A stretch of DNA of 64,000 bases from Bifidobacterium lemurum (GCF_014898175.1 NZ_CP062948.1:2728001-2792000); one strand, 5' to 3'. Counted from the first letter of the stretch, positions 34,768 through 43,232 are shown. The notes: generated by a model not told the origin, from the sequence alone. Program-made: numbers and translations.

Positions 34768-35607
34768 ATGGAAACCATCACATTGAACAACGGCGTGACC
34801 ATGCCGACCCTCGGACTGGGGGTCTTCCAGATGCGAGACCCCGACCAGTGCGAGCGCACCGTCGACACGGCGCTGGAATTGGGATACCGACTCATCGACA
34901 CGGCGCAAAGCTACGGCAACGAGGCCGCCGTGGGCAACGCGATCTCACGCAGCGGCATCCCGCGCGACGAACTGTTCGTCACCACGAAGATCAAAGTCGC
35001 GAATCTGACCTACGACCGGGCGAGAACCTCCCTCCTCGAATCATTGCGCGCCATGCGGTTGAACTATGTGGATCTGCTGCTGATCCACCATCCCTACAAC
35101 GACGTCTTCGGCGCATGGCGGGCCATGCGGGAGCTGCGAGACGAAGGATTCGTGCGGGCCGTCGGCGTTTCGAACTTCCCGCCGGACCGTTTGGAGGATC
35201 TGGTGCTGCATGGCGGCGAGACGCCGCAGCTCATGCAGATCGAGATGCATCCGTTCAACCAGCAGCACCCTTCGATGGAGCTGATGCGCCGGCACAATAT
35301 CCGCCCCGAGGCATGGGGTCCGCTGGCGCAGGGCAAATTCGGCATCTTCGACAATCCCACGCTTATGGGCATCGCCGCCAAACATGAAAAGACGGTGGCG
35401 CAGGTCGTATTGCGTTGGCTGTTGCAACGCGGCGTGACCGTCATTCCCAAAACCGTGCACGAGGAACGTCTCAAGGAGAATCTGGACGTATTCGATTTCA
35501 CGCTGCGCGACGACGAGATGCTCGCCATCAACACGCTCGACCAGAACCTAACCGTCACGCCGCAGATGCGCGAACCGTTCTGGATCGACAATCTCAGCTC
35601 GTTCTAA
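34768..35607 (+). CDS. Aldo/keto reductase (3), DkgA-like
   Basis: The 279-residue cytosolic AKR belongs to the COG0656 branch (2,5-diketo-gluconate reductase-like): it begins METITLNNGVTMPTLGLGVF and has D and Y in LIDTAQSYGNEAAVG, K in LFVTTKIKVANL, H in VDLLLIHHPYND and the C-terminal cofactor region VTVIPKTVHEERLKENLDVF. Start ATG 34768 follows AAGGAG. It lies 71 bp after the fusion gene and 31 bp before the next AKR gene. Members reduce aldehydes, ketoses and alpha-ketones; the substrate here is unknown. Confidence 0.95.
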   Translation: METITLNNGVTMPTLGLGVFQMRDPDQCERTVDTALELGYRLIDTAQSYGNEAAVGNAISRSGIPRDELFVTTKIKVANLTYDRARTSLLESLRAMRLNYVDLLLIHHPYNDVFGAWRAMRELRDEGFVRAVGVSNFPPDRLEDLVLHGGETPQLMQIEMHPFNQQHPSMELMRRHNIRPEAWGPLAQGKFGIFDNPTLMGIAAKHEKTVAQVVLRWLLQRGVTVIPKTVHEERLKENLDVFDFTLRDDEMLAINTLDQNLTVTPQMREPFWIDNLSSF

Positions 35608-35638
35608 CCCAACCAACCACCCTTAAGGAGGCATAACC

Positions 35639-36601
35639 ATGAGAACGATGCAATTGGCGCGTCTGAACGTGTCGGCCATCGGCATGGGCTGTATGGGATT
35701 CAGCCACGGCTACGGCGAGCCGACGGAACACGACGAGGCAATCCGCCTCATGCGATATGCCCACGAGCGGGGCTGCACGTTCTTCGATACGGCCGCATCC
35801 TATGCGGCGGGACGCAACGAATCACTGGTGGGCGAGGCGTTGGCACCGATCCGCGACGAAATCGTGCTGGCGACGAAAACCCATATTCCCGAAGACGACG
35901 AACGTCCGGTCTACGACGTGCTCAAAGAATGTCTGACGGCGTCGCTAAAACGGCTGCGCACGGATCATGTCGACCTGTACTACCAGCATCGGGTCAACCG
36001 CGGCATCCCCGTCGAGGATGTGGCCGAGGCCATGGGCCGGCTTATCGACGAGGGGCTCACGCTCGGCTGGGGCCAGTCGCAGCCTACCGAGGGCGAGGTG
36101 CGGCGCGCCCATGCCGTTACGCCGATGACCGCCATGCAATGCGAGTTCTCCATGATGGAGCGTTCGTTCGAGAAGTCGGTCATTCCCGCATGCCGCGAAC
36201 TGGGTATCGGCGTGGTCGCCTTCTCCCCTATGGCCAGCGGGTTTCTGTCCGGCAAATACGCGACGGACGCCGTCTACACCGGCGATGACGTGCGGCGGGT
36301 CATCACCCGCTTCGCGCCGGAGAATATGGCTGCCAACCAACCTGTGTTGGATCTGCTTGGCGAATACGCGGCGGCCAAGGGCGCCACGCCCGCGCAGATC
36401 GACCTCGCCTGGATCCTCGCCAAAGGCATCGTGCCGATTCCCGGCATGCGGCGGATCTCACGCATCGACGAGAACCTTGGCGCCGCGGCGGTATCGCTCA
36501 CCGACGACGAATATCGTCGGATCGAAGAGGCGCTCTCCCAACTGACCATCCACGGCGACCGCACGGACGAGGACATCGCCAAGCTCAAAACCATGCGTTG
36601 A
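35639..36601 (+). CDS. Aldo/keto reductase (4)
   Basis: The 320-residue cytosolic AKR of the COG0667 branch starts MRTMQLARLNVSAIGMGCMG. D and Y in FFDTAASYAAGRNESLVG, K in IVLATKTHIPEDD and H in VDLYYQHRVNRG form the tetrad. IPGMRRISRIDENLG is the cofactor site. It is close in sequence style to the AKRs at 41092 and 63302, suggesting local duplication. It closes the three-gene operon begun by the flavodoxin-AKR fusion. The start at 35639 follows AAGGAGG. Confidence 0.95.
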   Translation: MRTMQLARLNVSAIGMGCMGFSHGYGEPTEHDEAIRLMRYAHERGCTFFDTAASYAAGRNESLVGEALAPIRDEIVLATKTHIPEDDERPVYDVLKECLTASLKRLRTDHVDLYYQHRVNRGIPVEDVAEAMGRLIDEGLTLGWGQSQPTEGEVRRAHAVTPMTAMQCEFSMMERSFEKSVIPACRELGIGVVAFSPMASGFLSGKYATDAVYTGDDVRRVITRFAPENMAANQPVLDLLGEYAAAKGATPAQIDLAWILAKGIVPIPGMRRISRIDENLGAAAVSLTDDEYRRIEEALSQLTIHGDRTDEDIAKLKTMR

Positions 36602-36681
36602 CGATTCATGCCTCGACGCGGAACTTCGCCTTCCGAACAGGACGCGCCTCCCGCCATACGGAACTGTCGGCCCTCCCACTT

Positions 36682-36819
36682 CGTCATCCTGAGCGAAGTC
36701 CGCAGGACGGAGTCGAAGGATCTCATTGCATGTTAGTCGACAAGGGTTCGAGATCCTTCGACTCCGCTACGCTCCGCTCAGGATGACGGAGAGGGTACGC
36801 TCCGCTTAGGATGATGACG
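36682..36819. repeat. Dispersed repeat, inverted pair plus fragment
   Basis: CGTCATCCTGAGCGAAGTCC continuing to GGATCTC (36682-36724) faces GAGATCCTTCGACTCCGCTA continuing to CAGGATGACG (36750-36788); a fragment CGCTCCGCTTAGGATGATGA follows to about 36819. It lies between the convergent AKR and DUF2798 genes. Confidence 0.8.
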
Positions 36820-36868
36820 ATGGGAAGGCCCAAGCCTGCTTCGACATGGGAAGAAGGCCGGGAATAGG

Positions 36869-37387
36869 CTATAGCGCCGCGGCGCGTTCAATGCCGGCGT
36901 TCATCTCAACGGCGACGGGCTCGTTCCAGCGGGCGGCGTCGCCGACCATGTGCACGATCTTGCCGGCCAGCGGGGCCACGATAAGCATCTGGATCGGCAG
37001 GGCGATGGTGAAGTTGTAGGGGAACATCTCAAAGAAACCGACGACCGCGGCACCGGTGAATCCGAAGGCCATGATCGCGCCGAAAATCGTCATGAACACG
37101 GTCATAAGCACCACCATGAGGAATTTGACGGTGATGCCCTTCCAGACCGGACGGTCCTCCTCTTTGCAGAACATGCCCGCCAGTTTGCGCGAGCTCGGCG
37201 TGCAGATGCCCAGATCGCAGATCATGCCCACCACGTAGGCAAGCGGGAAGTTGAACACGGCGTAGCTCCAGGCGGCCGCGCCCACGTCGCCGGTGCGCAC
37301 GCCATAGTTGAGCGCGGCCATCACGTAGATCATGATCGCGGACATGATGAAGCTGAAGAGGATGCCTTCTTTGCCGTTACGGGGCAT
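36869..37387 (-). CDS. DUF2798 family membrane protein
   Basis: The 172-residue protein contains four hydrophobic segments in two related halves (GILFSFIMSAIMIYVMAALN; FLMVVLMTVFMTIFGAIMAF), the arrangement of the DUF2798 family. The function is unknown; it is an inner-membrane protein. The start MPRNGKEGILFSF at 37387 is preceded by AAAGGAATT. It follows on the same strand as the quinone reductase gene at 37680, from which a strong terminator (37607-37641) and a 292-bp gap separate it. Confidence 0.82.
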   Translation of the reverse strand: MPRNGKEGILFSFIMSAIMIYVMAALNYGVRTGDVGAAAWSYAVFNFPLAYVVGMICDLGICTPSSRKLAGMFCKEEDRPVWKGITVKFLMVVLMTVFMTIFGAIMAFGFTGAAVVGFFEMFPYNFTIALPIQMLIVAPLAGKIVHMVGDAARWNEPVAVEMNAGIERAAAL

Positions 37388-37606
37388 GGTTCGAGAATTC
37401 CTTTCGTTATGGCTTCCGGCCCCTCTTGATGCAAAGCAAGGGGGCGCATAACGAAAGCCCGCGGAATGCGGCGATCATAATGGCGACTTCCTGGCAAACG
37501 GGTCGAACCGTCGTGTCGGGGGCCGCTTGCAACGTGTTACTTTAGCAGACCCGTCGACCACGCAAGTCCCTTTCGGGCGTGTCTTTCCGTGTCGAGACCA
37601 TACGAA

Positions 37607-37641
37607 AAAACGGCTTGGAGGAAGGCCTTCCAAGCCGTTTT
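37607..37641 (-). terminator. Terminator of the NAD(P)H oxidoreductase gene
   Basis: AAAACGGCTTGGA (37607-37619) pairs perfectly with TCCAAGCCGTTTT (37629-37641), with a 9-nt loop. On the minus strand it ends in TTTTTTCG. Confidence 0.9.
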
Positions 37642-37679
37642 GAGTTCTTTCTCGGGGTTGGCATCCCGCGGCCGACAGA

Positions 37680-38201
37680 CTATCGACCCAACGCCTGCGC
37701 ATACCGGCCGGCGGCCGCCTCCAGCTCGTCGTCGGAGAGGTTCAGCGTGCCCGGCAGAATGAACGGATCCAGCCAGGTCATGCCGATGTGGTTGGCGGTC
37801 GCGCGCATGGGGGCGAGCAGTTCGGGCACGGTGATGCCGAATTCGCCGTCCTTCGTGTACTTCTCGCCGGCGCCGCCCGCGCTGACGGCGACCATCAGCT
37901 CCTTGCCGTGCAACTTGTCTCCGGTGGAGCCGTACGCCCACCCGTATTCCAGCACGTCGTCCTGCCATTGCTTGAGCAGCGCGGGCGAGCTGTACCAGTA
38001 GAACGGGAACTGCCACACGATGCGGTCATGGTCCTCGACCAAGCGCTGTTCGGCCTTCACATCGATGGCGAAGTCCGGGTAGAGCACATACTCGTCGCGC
38101 ACGGTCACGTCGGCCATGCCTCGCGTCGCCTCCAACAGACGGCGGTTGACCCGCGACTCGTTCATATTCGGATGGAATGCCAGAATCAGCGTGTTCGCCA
38201 T
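37680..38201 (-). CDS. KefG/NQO1-like NAD(P)H-dependent quinone oxidoreductase
   Basis: A 173-residue flavodoxin-fold FMN/FAD oxidoreductase. The N-terminal LILAFHPNMNESRVNRRLLE is the phosphate-binding region, WQFPFYWYSSPALLKQWQDD is the conserved isoalloxazine/dimer motif, and VAVSAGGAGEKYTKDGEFGI is the loop typical of KefF/KefG/modulator-of-drug-activity proteins. These reduce quinones and other electrophiles by two electrons, protecting from redox cycling. It precedes the flavodoxin gene at 38337 only by position (same strand, 135-bp gap) and fits the island's electrophile theme. Confidence 0.9.
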   Translation of the reverse strand: MANTLILAFHPNMNESRVNRRLLEATRGMADVTVRDEYVLYPDFAIDVKAEQRLVEDHDRIVWQFPFYWYSSPALLKQWQDDVLEYGWAYGSTGDKLHGKELMVAVSAGGAGEKYTKDGEFGITVPELLAPMRATANHIGMTWLDPFILPGTLNLSDDELEAAAGRYAQALGR

Positions 38202-38336
38202 ACTCGTGTCCTTTCCAGATTTCCTGTCACAAGTCCCCTCATGCTAAGTCAGGAGGCCGCGCGTCACCAATGCCAAGCCGACAGCGAAACCCATGCCTTT
38301 GGGGAATGACGCCGCCCGGCGATCATGCGATGGCCG

Positions 38337-38819
38337 TCAGATTCCCAGCGACTCGACCCACTTGCGCACGTCATTGTCGGACACGGCAGATTGGAAGCGG
38401 TGGCCGGGACGCCAGTCTCCCGCGTCGGCGAGCGCGGCGAGACGGGTGTCACTGTCTCCTAGCGGCGAGCTGGCGGACGTGCAGAACGGGACCACCGTCT
38501 TGCCGGCGAAGTCGTTGTCGGTGACGAATCCGTTGACGGGCCATGCGGCGATACCCCACCAGATCGGGTAGCCGATGAGTACGGTGTCGTAGGAGTCCCA
38601 ATCCGGCACGGCCGCGCTGTCCAGTGGGGTTTCGCGCAGCGTCGGGTCGTCGTGTTCGCGCACGACGCGGCTGTTGGCGTCGCGCCAGTCCAGGTCGGTG
38701 TCCGTGTAGGGGTCGGCCGGGATGATTTCGAACAGGTCGGCGCCGGTGGCGTCGGCGATGGTCTCGGCGACGCGCTTGGTGTATCCTTCGGCGGAATAGT
38801 AGGCCACAAGTGTTGTCAT
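38337..38819 (-). CDS. Cytosolic flavodoxin
   Basis: The 160-residue flavodoxin lacks a signal peptide. It starts directly with strand 1 (MTTLVAYYSAEGYTKRVAET) with an FMN phosphate loop of the AEGYTKR type. It then has PDWDSYDTVLIGYPIWWGIA and KTVVPFCTSASSPLGDSD, marks of the flavodoxin_4 family. It is the cytosolic paralogue of the two lipoprotein flavodoxins at 40207 and 50250. A MerR-type promoter lies 39 bp upstream (38858-38888). The start at 38819 follows AAGGAGC. Confidence 0.94.
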   Translation of the reverse strand: MTTLVAYYSAEGYTKRVAETIADATGADLFEIIPADPYTDTDLDWRDANSRVVREHDDPTLRETPLDSAAVPDWDSYDTVLIGYPIWWGIAAWPVNGFVTDNDFAGKTVVPFCTSASSPLGDSDTRLAALADAGDWRPGHRFQSAVSDNDVRKWVESLGI

Positions 38820-38857
38820 GATGCTCCTTCTTTGGATGGATGGACGGGTTGGCACCG

Positions 38858-38888
38858 ACATTACTCTCCGGTAGCTGCTACCGGTCAA
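38858..38888 (-). promoter_or_regulatory. MerR-type promoter, site 1
   Basis: On the minus strand: -35 TTGACC (38883-38888), a 19-bp spacer, -10 TAATGT (38858-38863). The 17-bp dyad CCGGTAGC-T-GCTACCGG (38868-38884) occupies the over-long spacer, the classical arrangement for MerR activators. It drives the flavodoxin gene at 38337-38819. Confidence 0.85.
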
Positions 38889-38908
38889 ATCGGGACGTGC
38901 CTGGGGAA

Positions 38909-38947
38909 GAGATCCTTGCGCCTCGTTGCGCTCCGCTCAGGATGACG
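38909..38947. repeat. Dispersed repeat, single copy at an AKR breakpoint
   Basis: GAGATCCTTGCGCCTCGTTG continuing to CTCAGGATGACG. Its right edge coincides with the point where the AKR remnant at 38948-39020 loses homology. Confidence 0.75.
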
Positions 38948-39020
38948 GGTGGCGGAATCTGGAAGACGCCGAATCCCATCCGGGGATCTCCACGCCGTTG
39001 CCCAAGGTGATGTTGTTCAT
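38948..39020 (-). pseudogene. N-terminal remnant of an aldo/keto reductase
   Basis: From an ATG at 39020 the minus strand reads MNNITLGNGVEIP and then, after a 1-base frameshift in a CCCC run, MGFGVFQIPP. This matches the N-terminus of DkgA-like AKRs (compare METITLNNGVTMPTLGLGVF at 34768). Homology ends exactly at a dispersed repeat. A ribosome site (AGGAG) and a MerR-type promoter (39061-39091) are still in place, so this was once a regulon member. Confidence 0.75.
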
Positions 39021-39060
39021 ATGAACTCCTAGGTCGATTGTTGTTGTCGTGTTATCGTTG

Positions 39061-39091
39061 ACCATAGGAGCCGGTAGTGACTACCGGTCAA
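39061..39091 (-). promoter_or_regulatory. MerR-type promoter, site 2
   Basis: On the minus strand: -35 TTGACC (39086-39091), 19-bp spacer, -10 TATGGT (39061-39066). The dyad CCGGTAG-TGA-CTACCGG is at 39071-39087. It points at the AKR remnant and lies between this and the divergent MerR gene, so it may also serve autoregulation. Confidence 0.85.
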
Positions 39092-39124
39092 ATCGGCGAC
39101 ACGCCATTGCGGAAGGATGCGACG

Positions 39125-39607
39125 ATGTATTCGATGAAAGAGGCCTGCAAACTCGTCAACATGAGCTACGAGACGCTGAAGTTCTACTGCAAGGCGGGGC
39201 TGGTGCCCAACGTCCGCCGGGATGAGAACAACCGCCGCGTGTTCGACGACAAGAACATCGCGTGGATCGGCGCCCTCAACTGCCTGCGCGCCTGCGGCAT
39301 GGGAACCGCGGAGATGAAGGAATACCTCGACCTGTGCCTGCAAGGTGAGTCCTCGATTCCCGAACGCAAGCAGATTCTGGAGGCAAAGCGGCAGATTCTC
39401 GAACAACGCATGGCCGAGATCCAGCGCAGCATCGACTACATCGACGCCAAACAGGAGTTCTACGACGGCGTGCTCGAAGGACGCACCAAGTACTACAGCA
39501 ACCTCATCGAGGTCGACGACCCGGATGCCACGATGCCCGATGAGCTCGCCGCGTTCAACGAGCCGGAGTTCCCCGCCGAACGGCACCTCGTCGGGGCCTT
39601 GCGGTGA
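39125..39607 (+). CDS. MerR-family regulator (AdhR/NmlR-like)
   Basis: The 160-residue protein has the MerR winged HTH (MYSMKEACKLVNMSYETLKF; YCKAGLVPN), a linker helix with GALNCLRACGMGTAEMKEYL, and a C-terminal antiparallel coiled coil ending in an acidic tail. There is no large effector domain, and cysteines at 8, 22, 53 and 57 are notable. Cys53 sits about where AdhR/NmlR-type thiol sensors of aldehydes have their reactive cysteine (from memory). Five matching MerR-type promoters in this window indicate its regulon. The start at 39125 follows GGAAGGA. Confidence 0.92.
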   Translation: MYSMKEACKLVNMSYETLKFYCKAGLVPNVRRDENNRRVFDDKNIAWIGALNCLRACGMGTAEMKEYLDLCLQGESSIPERKQILEAKRQILEQRMAEIQRSIDYIDAKQEFYDGVLEGRTKYYSNLIEVDDPDATMPDELAAFNEPEFPAERHLVGALR

Positions 39608-39627
39608 TGCGTTTCATATGGGGCAGT

Positions 39628-39666
39628 GAGATCCTTGCGCCTCGCTACGCTCCGCTCAGGCTGACG
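39628..39666. repeat. Dispersed repeat, single copy
   Basis: GAGATCCTTGCGCCTCGCTA continuing to CTCAGGCTGACG, just after the MerR gene. Confidence 0.75.
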
Positions 39667-39752
39667 AAGGATGCTACGCTCCTCAGTGCGACGAAGGATA
39701 CCGCGCTTGAGGGCGGATTCCAGTGGCGGCTGTTATCTGTCCCAAATCATAT

Positions 39753-39959
39753 TCAAGAAAAGAACAACAAGATGATATCGCCAGCCAAACCCACCAAAAT
39801 AAACATGGCTCCACCAAATCTTGTCGAGATAATAAATAGCTGGGAGGGCTCAGCATAACCGTCATTTTTCCAACCCTGGGTGATTTCATAGAAGGATTTC
39901 GGTTCAATGACCATAAGAAGTCCGATGGCAATCAGCACAAGGCCTAAAACAATGTACAT
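39753..39959 (-). CDS. Small DUF6199-like membrane protein
   Basis: The 68-residue protein has two hydrophobic helices (MYIVLGLVLIAIGLLMVIEP; MFILVGLAGDIILLFFS) around a short conserved loop (WKNDGYAEPSQLFIISTRFG). This is the pattern of DUF6199-type small membrane proteins, of unknown function. Base composition is lower in GC than its neighbours, which suggests acquisition. No clear promoter or operon partner is seen; it converges on the MerR gene. Confidence 0.65.
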   Translation of the reverse strand: MYIVLGLVLIAIGLLMVIEPKSFYEITQGWKNDGYAEPSQLFIISTRFGGAMFILVGLAGDIILLFFS

Positions 39960-40070
39960 TATCCCACCTTGAACTTCCGATTTTTGATTTGCCTGCCCTT
40001 ACGGCAATCATAAGTATATCTGCGATCTTTTCAGCTCTTTTCCTGATTACGTCCACTTAGCCATGAGCTG

Positions 40071-40112
40071 CGTCATCCCGAGCGGAGGGCGAAGCCCAGA
40101 GTCGAAGGATCT
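40071..40112. repeat. Dispersed repeat, single copy
   Basis: CGTCATCCCGAGCGGAGGGC continuing to GTCGAAGGATCT, immediately upstream of MerR-type site 3. Confidence 0.75.
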
Positions 40113-40135
40113 TTCGCTCAGAGCATGTCGCGAAT

Positions 40136-40166
40136 TTGACCGGTAGCGGTTACCGGATTTTAGGGT
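40136..40166 (+). promoter_or_regulatory. MerR-type promoter, site 3
   Basis: -35 TTGACC (40136-40141), 19-bp spacer, -10 TAGGGT (40161-40166). The dyad CCGGTAGCGGTTACCGG spans 40140-40156. It lies 41 bp before the lipoprotein flavodoxin start at 40207. Confidence 0.88.
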
Positions 40167-40206
40167 CGAATCATCCACCGCAACCGACCCTAGGAGGATG
40201 ATTCCC

Positions 40207-40839
40207 ATGAAGAAAATCGCAGCCGCGGCCATGAGCATCGTACTTGCCGCCAGCCTCGCCGCCTGCGGAGGAACCTCGCAGTCCGACGCGCAGGATTCCG
40301 ATACTTCCCAGTCCGATTCGTCGACGAGCACCGACACCCCCACCACCAGCGGTGACGGATCGACGCTCGTGGTCTATTACTCGGCCCAAGGTCATACGGA
40401 AGAGGTGGCAAACGCCATCGCGAACGCCGCCGACGCCGACATCTTCGTCATCGAACCGTCCGAGCCGTACACGGACGACGATCTCAACTGGACGAACGAC
40501 GACAGCCGAGTCTCCGTCGAACACGACAACCCCGACCAGCGCGACGTGGAATTGACGACCACCGAAGTGCCCGATTGGGATTCCTACGACACCGTGTTCA
40601 TCGGCTATCCGATCTGGTGGGCCGTCGCCGCATGGCCGGTCAACGGATTCGTCGAGGCGAACGATTTCACCGGCAAGACGGTGATTCCGTTCTGCACCTC
40701 CACCAGCTCAGGACTCGGATCGAGCGCCACCCAGCTGGCCGAACTCGCCGGCACCGGCGACTGGCAGGAAGGCCAGCGCTTCTCATCCAACGCATCCGAA
40801 TCGGATGTTCAAGACTGGGTCGCCAGCCTGAATCTGTAA
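40207..40839 (+). CDS. Lipoprotein flavodoxin (1)
   Basis: The 210-residue product has a signal peptide with lipobox SLAAC (about residues 15-19). An S/D/T-rich linker of about 35 residues follows, then a flavodoxin_4 domain: LVVYYSAQGHTEEVANAIAN with the FMN phosphate loop, DWDSYDTVFIGYPIWWAVAA, and TVIPFCTSTSSGLGSSATQL. It should be tethered outside the membrane. I chose the ATG at 40207 because AGGAGG sits at good spacing; an ATG nine bases earlier is too close. Transcription is expected from the MerR-type promoter site 3. Confidence 0.94.
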   Translation: MKKIAAAAMSIVLAASLAACGGTSQSDAQDSDTSQSDSSTSTDTPTTSGDGSTLVVYYSAQGHTEEVANAIANAADADIFVIEPSEPYTDDDLNWTNDDSRVSVEHDNPDQRDVELTTTEVPDWDSYDTVFIGYPIWWAVAAWPVNGFVEANDFTGKTVIPFCTSTSSGLGSSATQLAELAGTGDWQEGQRFSSNASESDVQDWVASLNL

Positions 40840-40843
40840 CAGA

Positions 40844-40872
40844 GATGGCCCATCCAGCGTGGATGGGCCATC
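40844..40872 (+). terminator. Hairpin after lipoprotein flavodoxin (1)
   Basis: GATGGCCCATCCA (40844-40856) and TGGATGGGCCATC (40860-40872) form a perfect 13-bp stem with a 3-nt loop, 5 bp after the stop codon. There is no T-run, so it is a hairpin of likely, not certain, terminator function. Confidence 0.7.
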
Positions 40873-40933
40873 AGTATGTGCCGAAAGGATGGCGGCGGAC
40901 ATCAGCTCACGGCCTATGCCGCCGACGTATGAA

Positions 40934-40998
40934 GCTATGCGCATTGCGCATGGGTGTTTGTCGAAGCCTTACATGCCACCCGCAGACGGGCGCATAGC
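40934..40998. promoter_or_regulatory. Palindromic elements upstream of AKR (5)
   Basis: ATGCGCATTGCGCAT (40937-40951) is a perfect dyad, and GCTATGCGC (40934-40942) recurs inverted as GCGCATAGC (40990-40998). They lie 95-160 bp before the AKR start at 41092 and could be binding sites for the LysR encoded downstream at 42177. Confidence 0.5.
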
Positions 40999-41091
40999 AT
41001 GAACTCATAGCAAGCCGTAGCGCGCTTGCGCCACACATCACCGACGGAACAGTGGAAACGCGGCGAAAACACAACGGAAAGGATGGTGGAT

Positions 41092-42105
41092 ATGGGCGAA
41101 GGGAACACACAACACAGGGTACTTGGCGGATCCGCAATCGAAGTATCTCCGCTGGGACTGGGCTGCATGGGATTCACCCACGGCTACGGCGCTCCTATGG
41201 ATCAAGACCAAGCGGTCCATGTGCTGCATGAGGCCTACGAGATGGGCTATACGTTCTTCGACACCGCGGAAAGCTACACGGGCATCGACGCCGACGGGCG
41301 CACGGCATACAACGAGGAACTGGTGGGCGAGGCGATTCGCGACATGGGCGATGACGTCGTGGTCGCCACGAAATTCGGCATCACAATCGCGTCGGACCGC
41401 ACGCTCACGACCGACAGTTCGCCGGATACCATCCGCCGTTCAGTCGAAGGCAGTCTGAAACGTTTGGGCGTCGACACCATCGACCTCTACTATCAGCACC
41501 GCATCGACCCCAAAACCTCACCGGAAACGGTGGCGGACATCATGGGCGAGCTCATCCGTGAAGGCAAGATCCGAGCATGGGGCATCTCCGAGGCCGACGA
41601 GGAGTATCTACGCCGCGCCCATGCGGTCTGCCCCGTGGCCGCCGTGCAGAACAGGTATTCGATGATGGCCCGCTGGCATGAGTCGCTGTTCGAGACTTTG
41701 GAGGAGTTGAACGTCGCGTTGGTGGCGTTCTCCCCCATGGCCAACGGATTCCTCACCAACGGCTACGACGCTTCGACCACGTTCTCGGACGCGGCGGACT
41801 ATCGCGCCGCCATGCCGCAGTTCGGCAAGGAGGGCCGACGCAAAGCGCAGGGACTCACCGAACTGGTCGCACGGCTGGCCCACGATAAACAGGCAACCGC
41901 CGCGCAGATCTCGCTGGCGTGGATGCTGTGCAAGAAGCCGTGGATCATCCCCATCCCCGGATCGAGGAAACCCGCGCGCCTGCGGGAGAACTTCGCCGCC
42001 TCGCAGGTGACGCTCACCGCCGACGAGATCTATACCATCGACGAAACACTCGACCATATGGATTTGGACGTATTCGGCGGCAGCCGCATCCGCGAAAACT
42101 CCTGA
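41092..42105 (+). CDS. Aldo/keto reductase (5)
   Basis: The 337-residue cytosolic AKR of the COG0667 branch ([20 protein letters not shown]). D and Y are in FFDTAESYTGIDADGRTAYN, K in [12 protein letters not shown] and H in IDLYYQHRIDPKT; IPGSRKPARLRENFAASQ is the cofactor region. It resembles the AKRs at 35639 and 63302. The ATG at 41092 is preferred over one nine bases upstream for ribosome-site spacing (AAAGGA). A LysR gene follows in the same direction after 71 bp. Confidence 0.95.
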   Translation: MGEGNTQHRVLGGSAIEVSPLGLGCMGFTHGYGAPMDQDQAVHVLHEAYEMGYTFFDTAESYTGIDADGRTAYNEELVGEAIRDMGDDVVVATKFGITIASDRTLTTDSSPDTIRRSVEGSLKRLGVDTIDLYYQHRIDPKTSPETVADIMGELIREGKIRAWGISEADEEYLRRAHAVCPVAAVQNRYSMMARWHESLFETLEELNVALVAFSPMANGFLTNGYDASTTFSDAADYRAAMPQFGKEGRRKAQGLTELVARLAHDKQATAAQISLAWMLCKKPWIIPIPGSRKPARLRENFAASQVTLTADEIYTIDETLDHMDLDVFGGSRIRENS

Positions 42106-42176
42106 CCGGGATTCGGCCGGCGGTTATGGGCGGGCGGCGTCGCCCGGCATGTCCACATGGTGTACAGTCATGGGAT

Positions 42177-43043
42177 ATGTCGGATATGGAGGATCTCGAA
42201 CAGCTGGTCGCGTTCGCGAAGAAGGGAACACTGTCCGGCGCCGCCCGCAGCCTGCACATGTCGCAGCCGTCGCTCAGCCGCACGATGCGCCGGCTGGAAA
42301 GCGAATTCAAAGTGCCGCTGTTCGATCGCGACCGCAATACCATCGCGTTGAACGAGAACGGCGAGATGGCGGTCGAATACGCGAGCCGTCTGCTTGCCAT
42401 GCATGATGAGATGATGCGTCATGTGCGTGAATACGACCGCAGCCGCCATACCATCGCCGTAGCCTCCTGCGCGCCGGCCCCGCTGTGGGAGGCGTCGCGG
42501 ATCCTTTCGCAGATGCAGCCCGATATGACGGTGTCCAGCGAGATGAAATCAGACGACGACATGCTCGAAGGAGTGTCGGACGGCACCTACCGCATGGTCA
42601 TCCTCAACAATCCGGCCAAGGGGACTTTGGAGGAACTGAGTCTGATCGGCGCTCCTTTGATGACGGAGACGTTGTATCTGGCCGTTCCGCAAACCCATCC
42701 TCTGGCGCGGTTCGACGAGATGCGGTTCAAAGACTTCAACGGCTACAACATCCTGCTGCTCAACGGCATCGGCTTTTGGGAGGATGTGTGCCGTGAGCAT
42801 CTGCCTGCCTCGCGTCTGCTGCGCCAATCCGATTCCGAATCGTTCGTCGCCATCGCGCAAACCACCGATCTGCTGTATTTCGTCACCAAGGCGTCCATGC
42901 GCATCTACGAGCGACCCGTCCGCGACCGCAAACTCGTCAGAATCACCGACGCCGACGCCACGGCGGAATTCCACTGCGTGTGCCGTGCCGACGACGCCGG
43001 GTTCCTCAACGCGTTCGTCACGGCTGTGGCGGCTCGTCCGTAG
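42177..43043 (+). CDS. LysR-family transcriptional regulator (3)
   Basis: The 288-residue LysR has the HTH MEDLEQLVAFAKKGTLSGAA; MSQPSLSRTMRRLESEFKVP and a C-terminal effector domain (VASCAPAPLWEASRILSQMQ onward). The frame extends upstream, but the domain begins at MSDMEDLEQL, ATG 42177; MEDLEQL at 42186 is also possible, and the ribosome site is weak. It lies downstream of the AKR at 41092 in the same direction, an unusual order for LysR regulators, which are commonly divergent from their targets. Confidence 0.9.
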   Translation: MSDMEDLEQLVAFAKKGTLSGAARSLHMSQPSLSRTMRRLESEFKVPLFDRDRNTIALNENGEMAVEYASRLLAMHDEMMRHVREYDRSRHTIAVASCAPAPLWEASRILSQMQPDMTVSSEMKSDDDMLEGVSDGTYRMVILNNPAKGTLEELSLIGAPLMTETLYLAVPQTHPLARFDEMRFKDFNGYNILLLNGIGFWEDVCREHLPASRLLRQSDSESFVAIAQTTDLLYFVTKASMRIYERPVRDRKLVRITDADATAEFHCVCRADDAGFLNAFVTAVAARP

Positions 43044-43194
43044 GAACCCTTCAGAGGCCTACGAATAAACCCAATCCTCCCTGAGATAACGTGGCGAGCG
43101 CCGCTTTCCGCATGCCTGGAGACATCCCTCTCGCCGCGTCTTCGTTCGGGGCCGCACCTTCATCATGAGGCACGACCATATCGCCTATAACAAG

Positions 43195-43232
43195 ACGTGG
43201 CGTCCGGGAATGGAGGAACCCGGACGCCACGT
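43195..43232 (-). terminator. GH3 (1) terminator hairpin
   Basis: ACGTGGCGTCCGGG (43195-43208) pairs perfectly with CCCGGACGCCACGT (43219-43232), with a 10-nt loop. It lies 46 bp after the GH3 stop codon on the minus strand and a similar distance from the convergent LysR gene. Confidence 0.8.
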
